The notes beneath the pieces are model-generated. The model ran no database searches. It saw only the letters and a program-made list of their open reading frames with translations, and was not told the origin of the DNA. This document shows positions 1 through 5,401 of a DNA stretch of 5,401 bases, one piece after another. The translations under genes and the position numbers were made by a program. Source of the DNA: Chitinophagia bacterium (GTDB taxonomy: Bacteria > Bacteroidota > Bacteroidia > Chitinophagales > Chitinophagaceae); the NCBI GenBank assembly GCA_010021705.1, contig RGMU01000119.1:1-5401 (forward strand), read 5' to 3'. The stretch's first letter is position 1, and each line of letters starts with the position of its first letter.

Positions 1-348
1 AGCAGGCAAGTCATCGCCATCATCACCTCCGGGTATATTGCCATTACCGGCAATAGTAGTGATGTCTCCATTTGTAGCAACCATCCGTATGCAGTTATTT
101 TTACTATCTGCGATATATACATTACCCGCACCATCTACAGCAATACCGGTAGGTCTTTCCATGAGAGCCATAGTAGCAGGACCACCATCGCCACCGTACC
201 CGGCAGTACCTGGTGTGCCTCCAAAGTGTGTGATGGTTTGTGCGAATAGTGAAGAACTACCCATTACACAGAATGCAATAAGCAAAGCAATTTTGTTTAC
301 CAAAGTAGTAAACCAAGAAAATGTTGAAGTGCTGCGAAGCTGTACCAT
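1..348 (-). CDS. Secreted NHL-repeat protein, N-terminal part (cut by the window edge)
   Basis: Reading leftward from ATG at 348 gives 116 codons with no stop, so the gene continues beyond base 1. Residues 1-36 look like a signal peptide: a Lys at 19, a hydrophobic run at about 20-29, and a likely signal peptidase I cut at LFA|QT (36/37). A TTG at codon 16 would give a more compact signal peptide and is an alternative start. From residue 42 there is a classic NHL beta-propeller repeat: GYGGDGGPAT (50-59), PTGIAVDGAGNVYIAD (66-81), NNCIRMV (84-90), ITTIAGNG (96-103). A second, more divergent repeat begins as GGDDGDD (107-113). Such proteins in Bacteroidota are usually long, exported, many-repeat propellers, often with a T9SS sorting domain at the C-terminus; that end is not visible here. 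NHL propellers are generally binding scaffolds, and no ligand or enzymatic role can be read from this part. A terminator candidate separates it from the hydrolase gene upstream, so it probably has its own promoter. Confidence 0.88.
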   Translation of the reverse strand, partial: MVQLRSTSTFSWFTTLVNKIALLIAFCVMGSSSLFAQTITHFGGTPGTAGYGGDGGPATMALMERPTGIAVDGAGNVYIADSKNNCIRMVATNGDITTIAGNGNIPGGDDGDDLPA

Positions 349-349
349 T

Positions 350-365
350 GGAAAATAAATTTTCC
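350..365 (-). promoter_or_regulatory. Perfect inverted repeat just upstream of the NHL gene start
   Basis: On the minus strand the sequence is GGAAAA-TTTA-TTTTCC, a perfect 6-bp stem with a 4-nt loop. It ends one base before the ATG at 348. If transcribed, it would put a small hairpin directly against the start codon. The stem is AT-rich and may be weak. No Shine-Dalgarno-like sequence is visible here, so an effect on translation is only inferred. Confidence 0.35.
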
Positions 366-375
366 GTAATGATAC

Positions 376-389
376 GTCAATAATTTGAC
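376..389. promoter_or_regulatory. Short inverted repeat GTCAA-N4-TTGAC, possible operator
   Basis: GTCAATAATTTGAC is a perfect 5-bp inverted repeat with a 4-bp centre, lying 28-41 bp upstream of the NHL gene start, where a repressor or activator could act. No regulator gene lies next to it and no second copy was seen in the window. The binding role is a guess from symmetry and position. Repeats this short also arise by chance in AT-rich DNA. Confidence 0.25.
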
Positions 390-403
390 AAGTAATACAT
401 ATT

Positions 404-448
404 AAAAAAAATTGCGTATAAATACGCGGGGCAATATCCCAACGCAAT
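404..448 (-). terminator. Intrinsic terminator candidate after the hydrolase gene
   Basis: Read on the minus strand, this begins 15 bases beyond the hydrolase stop. ATTGCGT (448-442) can pair with ACGCAAT (417-411), which is followed directly by eight T residues (411-404, the first shared with the stem). A tighter alternative hairpin lies inside it: GCGTA-TTTA-TACGC (427-414), also right before the T run. A small GGG/CCC hairpin can form within the larger loop. A stem followed by a long T run is the expected signature, and the place fits the end of the permease-hydrolase transcript. Confidence 0.7.
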
Positions 449-462
449 ATTTTAAAACAATT

Positions 463-1683
463 CTATTGAATAGCGAATTGCGTTAAAATTGGTGCAATAT
501 TTTTATCTGCATATACTTTGGCATAATACATGCCTACAGGTAGGTCAGAGAGGTCTATACGCAGTTCGTAGTTAAACACATCTGCAGCCGTGAATACGCG
601 CTTGCCCATATAGTTGTATATTTCAACGTGGTTCATGCGGAACGGTGTTTGAATAACCACATTATCATGCGCAGGGTTAGGGAAAAGCAAAGCCCTGCTT
701 TCCTCCACTTTTATTGGTTCAATACCTGCCAAGTGTGTACAAACCATGTTGTATAAAAACTTAGTAACCATAGAGTCCACTGAATAAAACTTAGCTGTAT
801 TGGAAGCCCAAGGAGTATGGGTATCACCATAAAATATTTTGGTAAAGTGGTATTGCCGAGTGATTAGCAAACGGTCTTCTATGGCGTTTAATCCGCATAG
901 CGGGAAGCGCACCGTACCGCTAATGGGGAATGCACAACGATATGGTATGGTTACGTCTCCGTCTCCTTGCGCACTCACAATCGGAGGTTTAGAAGGGCTT
1001 ATAAGGTCTGTATTGTTCAATGCTCCTGCCAAATTAATAATAGCTTTGGTGCGCACTTTATTGTAGGTATAGCCACTGTCGCTACTGTTTCCTTCAAAGC
1101 CACCATTGTTCAGCATGGCACTTCTTAATAGCGAACTACATTCGCTTAGGGTGTCTATATAGCCTACGTGCATGTACAGCACGGCACCGGAGCCATTACC
1201 ACCCACAAATATGTTGTTCGTATCTATTTTATAAGTGTTGGCATTGGCTGCATCATGCACAAAATAGCGAATGGCTGCTTTACCGTCGCTCATGGCTTTG
1301 GCTATGACTGAAGCTGCATAGTTGCTATCGGCAGTCATTGATAGATAATCACCAAGGCGGTAGTTAACAGACGCTGTAACATAGCCTCGCTTAGCTAAGT
1401 TGCGGCAGAGCCATATTACGGTAGAATCGCTGTCTTTATCACCGGAGGTAAAGCTACCGTCATGCGCTAATATAACTAAAGGGCGATGAGCAAAGGTATC
1501 TGCAATTGGCGAATAGACATTCATCTGCAAGTTGTATCTATGAGAGAACACAACCGTATCTTTTTTTACTGTGGAGAATAGCGGGGCATATAAATAGCGT
1601 CCTGAATCGCACTGTGCAAAAGAACGGTTAACCAAAAGGGTGCTTAATAAGCTGAATAAACACGCTGCTGCAATTTTTTTCAT
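463..1683 (-). CDS. Secreted alpha/beta-hydrolase-fold (esterase-like) protein with T9SS C-terminal sorting domain
   Basis: This 406-residue protein starts with a signal peptide (MKKIAAACLF..., likely cut at SFA|Q, 23/24). The alpha/beta-hydrolase region spans about residues 40-315 and resembles carboxylesterase/BD-FAE-type proteins. Visible landmarks are the oxyanion-region motif LAHDGSF (72-78), the strand-helix segment GYVTASVNYRLG (100-111), the elbow region IFVGGNGSGA (158-167), the acid-loop QGDGDVTIPY (239-248, probable Asp243) and the His segment GDTHTPW (286-292, His289). In the elbow, relatives normally have GGNSAGA; here the order is Gly-Ser, so the expected serine position (164) is glycine and Ser165 sits one place later. 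Activity is therefore uncertain. Residues about 329-406 form a type A T9SS sorting domain (LFPNPAHDNVVIQ at 333-345, IDLSDLPVGMYYAKVYADK at 376-394), so the mature protein should be exported through the outer membrane and released or anchored at the surface. The gene starts 20 bases after the permease stop and was probably cotranscribed with it. The substrate is unknown. Confidence 0.85.
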   Translation of the reverse strand: MKKIAAACLFSLLSTLLVNRSFAQCDSGRYLYAPLFSTVKKDTVVFSHRYNLQMNVYSPIADTFAHRPLVILAHDGSFTSGDKDSDSTVIWLCRNLAKRGYVTASVNYRLGDYLSMTADSNYAASVIAKAMSDGKAAIRYFVHDAANANTYKIDTNNIFVGGNGSGAVLYMHVGYIDTLSECSSLLRSAMLNNGGFEGNSSDSGYTYNKVRTKAIINLAGALNNTDLISPSKPPIVSAQGDGDVTIPYRCAFPISGTVRFPLCGLNAIEDRLLITRQYHFTKIFYGDTHTPWASNTAKFYSVDSMVTKFLYNMVCTHLAGIEPIKVEESRALLFPNPAHDNVVIQTPFRMNHVEIYNYMGKRVFTAADVFNYELRIDLSDLPVGMYYAKVYADKNIAPILTQFAIQ

Positions 1684-1703
1684 GTGGTTATTGTATTTAA
1701 AAT

Positions 1704-3177
1704 TTATTTTGAAGTATTTGATTGGTTTTGAAGTTTGCTATGTTTGCGGCTATAAGCAAAATAAATAATTAATCCGAGTAAAAGCCAATAAATTAGCCTT
1801 TCCCAGTTTAGCAAACCTAAGCCTAATATCATGGCAAAGCAAGTGGCTATGCCGGCAGTTGCCACAAAGGGAACAGCCGGTGCTTTGAATTGTCTTGGCA
1901 AATCAGGGTGAGTTATACGTAATATCCACACACCCGCACACACAAGGATAAAGGCAAACAACGTGCCTATGCTGGTCATATCGCCCACAATATCTCCGGG
2001 TACAAATGCCGCAAATCCGCCCACTAATACTAAAAATACAAGGTTAGACTTGTATGGTGTATGAAACTTAGGGTGGAGGTCTGAAAAGAGGGAAGGTACC
2101 AGCCCGTCTTTACTCATGGAGAAAAACACGCGGCTTTGCCCCATTAGCATAACCAATATTACCGAGCTAAAGCCAAAAAGAATGGCTAAGGTTACAAAGT
2201 TGGTCAGCCAGTCGTAGCCGTGCATATAGGTGTGAATGGCATAAGCAACAGAGGCTTCTTTGCCACCGGTTCTAAAGTCGGCTACATTAGCCACGCCTGT
2301 CAACACATGGGCAAATAAGATGTAGAGAACGGTGCATAAAATTAGTGAACCCAAAATGCCAATGGGCATATCCCGCTTAGGATTTTTCGCTTCTTGCGAA
2401 GCCGTAGAAACGGCATCAAAACCTATAAAGGCAAAAAATACGACACCAGCACCCCCTAAAATACCCATTATGCCTCCATAATTATATTCGCCTTTACCTG
2501 TTTCGGTTAATACTGTGGCTTTTGGAAAATAATCGGCATGATTAGCGGGATTAATAAAGCCCCAACCAAGAGCAATAAAGAGTAGTACAATAGTTACTTT
2601 GGTGATTACAATAAGGGCATTTATAAAAGAAGATTCTTTATTACCTCGTATCAGTAATAACGAAAGTGCTGCAATAATAAACAAAGCAGGAATGTTCATA
2701 ATACCGTGCACACCCGTTTCGGTCAGTTGCCCGGCAACCATTGTCATCTCCTTTTCAAAAGGCGAATGCGACCATTGATAAGGGACATGAAGATTAAAAA
2801 TGCTTAAAAATTTATTAAGGTATTCGCTCCATGCAATACCCACCGTAGCTGCCCCAACGGCATATTCCAACACTAAGTCCCAACCTATAAGAATAGGTGT
2901 AGGCACTACCGGCAACGGGTATCATAGAGGCAAATTCGGCATAGCACAAGCCCGCAAAGGCACACCCAATGGCAGCTACAATAAAAGATACAGTTACTGC
3001 CGGACCGGCATGGTAAGCAGCAGCAGCAGCAGTTCTGGTAAAAAGACCTGCTCCTATAATAGCACCAATGCCTAATGCCACCAAATTGCCGGCACCCAAA
3101 GTGCGCTTTAAGCTACGTTCTCCACTTTCAGAATCTGATATTAAGCTCTCTATTGGTTTTTTTGTAAATAATCCCAT
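1704..3177 (-). pseudogene. Amino acid permease, APC superfamily (CAT/YfnA type), broken by an out-of-frame deletion
   Basis: Two overlapping reading frames together make one permease. The N-terminal piece starts at ATG 3177 and runs to a stop at 2815. It matches the family through residue 97: LKRTLG, then TM1 with GIGAIIGAGLF (36-46), then TM2 and EFASMIPVAGSAYTYSY (81-97). After that it reads a non-homologous 23-residue tail. Homology resumes in another frame at about 2888 with IGWDLVLEYAVGAATVGIAW (TM3) and continues to the stop at 1704. It includes FFAFIGFDAVSTASQEAKNP (the TM6 region), SRVFFSMSKDGLVPSLF and THPDLPRQFKAP, all typical of the CAT family. From memory of the family, about ten residues like ATLGELFAWI normally lie between YSY and IGWD. 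The break is thus best explained by loss of about 32 bases (33 minus 1). The intact protein would be about 500 residues, a proton-coupled inner-membrane amino acid importer. An assembly error would look the same. A TTG at 2915 could start the second piece, but the product would lack TM1-2. Confidence 0.85.
3016..3030. repeat. Trinucleotide run (AGC)5 inside the permease
   Basis: Five perfect AGC units on the plus strand (GCT on the minus strand) encode Ala50-Ala54 of the permease, at the end of TM1. Homologues often have a shorter Ala run here. Its length is a multiple of three, so slippage would change the Ala count without breaking the frame. It is not the cause of the frame break near 2888. 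Confidence 0.6.
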
Positions 3178-3308
3178 GCGTTGCTGTTATGGCTATAAAA
3201 ATGGCTAAGGTAATATATCCGTTTGATAAAGTTGCTACTTGGGCATATTTTGTATGTTACCGGCTCACATTGTTACCATTATCTATAATATTTTTTTATG
3301 TTTGAAAC
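3178..3308. promoter_or_regulatory. Divergent intergenic region between the permease and the exported protein
   Basis: This 131-bp AT-rich gap must hold promoters for both directions, because the permease (minus) and the exported protein (plus) point away from each other. I found no exact TAnnTTTG element on either strand. The nearest plus-strand resemblance is TATTTTG at about 3247-3253, one base short in the spacer. A 7-bp direct repeat TGTTACC occurs at 3255-3261 and 3271-3277, 16 bp apart, which could mark regulator half-sites but may be chance. Confidence 0.4.
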
Positions 3309-4463
3309 GTGAAATTCAATTTTCAGTTCACCTGTAGCATTTTTGTAGCGTTTATATCGTTTGCAGTGTGGGGCTATGCTCAGCCCACATTACCCGATAT
3401 TGCCGGCGTTTGCAAAAAGGGTGTGGTGTGTTTGGAGTGGAAATGCCAATTTGACGGCGTAGCTTCGGTTAGCGTGCTTCGCTCTGCCGACAGTGCTTTT
3501 AATTATAATACTATAGGCACGATAAAACGCACTGCCAAAGGCATACAACGCTTTACGGACAGCAACTGCCTTTCCGGTAATAACTACTACAAGGTATCTG
3601 TAGTTTTTCAATCAGGTTTGCGGTGGAACTGCCACTATTATGGCATCTATGTAAATAAAGGCAACCACCAAGCGGTAAAGGTAACTTCCCCTAATAATTT
3701 ATCTGCCAACACTACTACATATCCCACCCCTTTGTCCATTCAACAAGTGAAGGATAACAATGAATGGAGTATAGCTAAACTTGTAGCGGGTAAAGACAGT
3801 AATTTATGCCACACATTAAGGCTATCGTTTGCCGATGACGATGATATGAACGGCTATATGGACGACCTGCCGGAACAAAAAAATAAAAAGATAAATGCCC
3901 AACAAAGCGATGATGATGAAGAGCCGGATAATGGTAGCAGCCATTATACCTTACGTTTAGACAAGCCCCAAAAGCAGCTTGATATGTTGTTTGACAATTT
4001 TGGAGGATTATACGATTATCTATCAAATATGAGTGCTTATGACAGAAAGAAATACCATGTAAGCCTACCATGCACGGTTATAGAAAAGCCTGCGATAGTG
4101 GAAAAAGAAGTAGTGCCGGTATTAGATACAATCCCCCCTCCCCCACCCTTACCTAAAATTACCTTTACTTTGCACGAGGAAAATGTGCCAAGCGAAAATA
4201 CGATAGATGCCGTTACGTCTCGGGTTATATATATTGATAAGCGCACCGGGCATATTGCCATAACTGTTCCTGCCGATTATGAAGAAATTACTTATTCGGT
4301 GTTCTTTTTTGACGATAAGGGCAATGTAGCGTTAGAAATTCCCCATCTTCATAGCAAAAAAGCAGGCTTAGACCCGCGTAATTTTCAAAAAAAGGGAGTG
4401 TATAAATTTATTCTATACCGCAGTGGGCTTACCTTTGAAAGCGGGTTTGTGGACCTTAAATAA
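3309..4463 (+). CDS. Exported protein of unknown function with Fn3-like, acidic and Pro-rich regions
   Basis: This 384-residue protein begins at GTG 3309; an in-frame TGA at 3303 rules out a longer product, and the next residues form the signal peptide (hydrophobic 10-21, likely cut at GYA|QP, 24/25, no lipobox Cys). Residues about 28-115 look like a fibronectin type III-like beta-sandwich (VSVLRSADSAF, RFTDSNCLSGNNYYKVSVVF). The middle is polar and acidic, with DDDDMNGYMDD (176-186), which contains a DxDxNGxxD calcium-loop-like pattern, and DDDEEPD (201-207). A proline linker, IPPPPPLP (275-282), leads to a C-terminal beta-rich region (285-384) with VFFFDDKGNVALEI (331-344) and KKGVYKFILYRSGLTFESGF (361-380). 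I do not recognise the family. The tail is not a clear T9SS type A domain, so the protein may stay in the periplasm or be secreted. It precedes the DUF3822 gene on the same strand by 101 bases, with no strong terminator between, so partial cotranscription is possible. Confidence 0.82.
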   Translation: MKFNFQFTCSIFVAFISFAVWGYAQPTLPDIAGVCKKGVVCLEWKCQFDGVASVSVLRSADSAFNYNTIGTIKRTAKGIQRFTDSNCLSGNNYYKVSVVFQSGLRWNCHYYGIYVNKGNHQAVKVTSPNNLSANTTTYPTPLSIQQVKDNNEWSIAKLVAGKDSNLCHTLRLSFADDDDMNGYMDDLPEQKNKKINAQQSDDDEEPDNGSSHYTLRLDKPQKQLDMLFDNFGGLYDYLSNMSAYDRKKYHVSLPCTVIEKPAIVEKEVVPVLDTIPPPPPLPKITFTLHEENVPSENTIDAVTSRVIYIDKRTGHIAITVPADYEEITYSVFFFDDKGNVALEIPHLHSKKAGLDPRNFQKKGVYKFILYRSGLTFESGFVDLK

Positions 4464-4549
4464 GGTAATTTCTGCGAAATGACGCTCGCACATTAATGCC
4501 CGTTATGGCAATAATTCTGTGGGTTGCCCAAAAACGTAAAAATATTCTA

Positions 4550-4557
4550 TAAATTTG
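4550..4557 (+). promoter_or_regulatory. Bacteroidota -7 promoter element before the DUF3822 gene
   Basis: TAAATTTG exactly fits the TAnnTTTG consensus of the Bacteroidota primary sigma factor. A TTG at 4524-4526 lies 23 bases upstream, slightly far for the -33 TTTG partner. Transcription from this element would begin only a few bases before the ATG at 4565, giving an almost leaderless mRNA. The exact match and its place just before a gene support it; the weak upstream partner is against it. Confidence 0.5.
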
Positions 4558-4564
4558 TGGCTTT

Positions 4565-5395
4565 ATGGCAACTGAAAAACAAAGCAAGTTCCGGCAAGTA
4601 TATGTGGCACCGGGGGAAAGTGTGTTATCCTCCAATATTCTGCAAATTATTTGTGTATTTAGCCGCAGAGCCATTGTGGCATGTTGCTATAATGCTAAAG
4701 GGGTGGTTACTGCGGTACAATATATGGCGTATCACACCGATAAGCCGATTTGGGATACCGATTTTTTTGAATACACGCTTGCTACCGACCCCGTATTTGC
4801 CAACAAAGAGAAAATAAGCAAGGTATTTATCCTAACTGACCGTGAACTGTTAATACCCGAAGAGCTATATAACGAAGCAGACAGCCACCAATGGCTACGC
4901 CATACTTATTTTATAGAACCTAACGACAGCATTTTAAGCCAAAAAGCAGCAGATGCGCAGGCACATTTGGTATATGCAGTGCCTTCTAACATTAAAGAAC
5001 TTATCCACATTAATTTTCTACAGGCAAGTATATTGCCCTTGTCTTACTATTTGGTGAATACCCCACAGCAGGCAAACTACGTGGTGCGGTGTTGTCTAAC
5101 AGGAGAGCAGGCTATCACCACATTGTTTTATCAAGGGAAAATACTATGGCATAAGGCAATAGAGTATATCCGTGCCGAAGACATTGCCTATTATGTTAGA
5201 CTTGTATGCCAAGAACATCAAATAGAAGCCAATAGGCTGATTTTGAATTGTAATTATTTGCATACATCAGAGTATGTGATTGTAAACGAACTTTCACAGT
5301 ATTTTGCTGCCGTGAGAACGGGAGACGGGCAAAAAATTGAGGGGGCGTGGCTACCTATCATTACGCTATTTCAACAGCTAATTGTATGCGGATAG
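4565..5395 (+). CDS. DUF3822 family protein
   Basis: This 276-residue protein has no signal peptide or membrane segment and should be cytoplasmic. Its length and pattern match DUF3822, a family largely confined to Bacteroidota with no established biochemical function. Recognisable parts are the N-terminal strand region SSNILQIICVFSRRAIVACCY (22-42), KVFILTDRELLIPEELYNE (86-104), which is the usual 'is the value right, then Pro-Glu-Glu-Leu' segment of the family, and EDIAYYVRLVCQEH (205-218). The ATG at 4565 was chosen because it starts right after a promoter element and gives a family-like N-terminus. The C-terminus overlaps a downstream ATG that reads like RsmD. In Bacteroidota genomes this family commonly sits beside rsmD and coaD, so the setting supports the call. 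A link with 16S rRNA methylation or coenzyme A synthesis is suggested only by this neighbourhood. Confidence 0.82.
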   Translation: MATEKQSKFRQVYVAPGESVLSSNILQIICVFSRRAIVACCYNAKGVVTAVQYMAYHTDKPIWDTDFFEYTLATDPVFANKEKISKVFILTDRELLIPEELYNEADSHQWLRHTYFIEPNDSILSQKAADAQAHLVYAVPSNIKELIHINFLQASILPLSYYLVNTPQQANYVVRCCLTGEQAITTLFYQGKILWHKAIEYIRAEDIAYYVRLVCQEHQIEANRLILNCNYLHTSEYVIVNELSQYFAAVRTGDGQKIEGAWLPIITLFQQLIVCG

Positions 5396-5401
5396 TATCG
5401 G
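5386..5401 (+). CDS. rsmD: Probable start of 16S rRNA (guanine-N2)-methyltransferase RsmD (only five codons in the window)
   Basis: An ATG at 5386, inside the last codons of the DUF3822 gene and in a different frame, reads M-R-I-V-S with the first base of a probable Gly codon at the window edge. RsmD proteins of Bacteroidota typically begin MRI[IV]SG, and rsmD commonly follows DUF3822. RsmD methylates G966 of 16S rRNA in the small ribosomal subunit. The 10-base overlap with the preceding stop suggests translational coupling. Five codons are too few for proof; the call rests on this short match plus gene order. Confidence 0.5.

Noticed and set aside
38..358. Plus-strand open frame opposite the NHL gene
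   Set aside because: It is antisense to a frame with clear NHL repeats and a signal peptide, and its own product shows no recognisable domain.
2886..2916. Programmed ribosomal frameshifting to join the two permease pieces
   Set aside because: No slippery heptamer or following structure is evident, and a shift would not restore the roughly ten conserved residues that are missing.
2800..3075. Plus-strand frame with a poly-Ser run
   Set aside because: The Ser run comes from the AGC repeat that encodes the Ala run of the permease on the other strand; the rest has no protein-like pattern.
4453..4466. Inverted repeat ACCTTA-AA-TAAGGT across the stop of the exported protein, as a terminator
   Set aside because: It gives at most a 5-bp AT-rich stem and is not followed by a T run.
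4492..4515. Imperfect hairpin ATTAATGCC / GGCAATAAT between the exported protein and DUF3822
   Set aside because: It has one mismatch and no T run on either strand, so it does not qualify as an intrinsic terminator; no other role is supported.
4456..4817. Short frames on both strands around the start of DUF3822 (4456-4674 minus, 4524-4817 plus)
   Set aside because: Both overlap the well-supported DUF3822 frame, and neither has a recognisable product.
1..5401. CRISPR array, insertion sequence, tRNA or rRNA
   Set aside because: No regularly spaced repeats, transposase-like frames, terminal inverted repeats flanking a gene, or RNA-gene sequences were seen by eye.

Overview
This window looks like Bacteroidota chromosome, most likely from the Chitinophagaceae or a related group; that placement is inferred, since no rRNA is present. 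The sequence evidence is a type IX secretion system (T9SS) C-terminal sorting domain on one protein, a DUF3822-family protein leading straight into what looks like the start of rsmD, the usual lack of strong Shine-Dalgarno sites, and one exact match to the Bacteroidota promoter element TAnnTTTG.

The left half is read on the minus strand. From upstream to downstream it holds: a CAT/YfnA-type amino acid permease whose frame is broken near 2888 (3177 to 1704); a secreted alpha/beta-hydrolase-fold protein with a T9SS tail (1683 to 463), starting 20 bases after the permease stop and probably on the same transcript; a good intrinsic terminator candidate (404-448); and the N-terminal part of a secreted NHL-repeat protein that runs off the left edge (348 to 1).

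The right half is read on the plus strand, divergent from the permease across a 131-bp gap. It holds: an exported protein of unknown function with an Fn3-like N-terminal region, acidic stretches and a Pro-rich linker (3309-4463); a DUF3822 protein with a near-leaderless promoter candidate (4565-5395); and the first five codons of a probable rsmD, overlapping the DUF3822 stop (5386 onward).

The two halves do not form an obvious single pathway. The left half pairs amino acid uptake with surface or secreted proteins. The right half begins a conserved housekeeping neighbourhood. I saw no mobile element, CRISPR array, tRNA or rRNA. The observations most worth checking are the out-of-frame deletion in the permease, the displaced serine in the hydrolase nucleophile elbow, and the near-leaderless arrangement of the DUF3822 gene. 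I do not see convincing evidence of a new multi-gene system.
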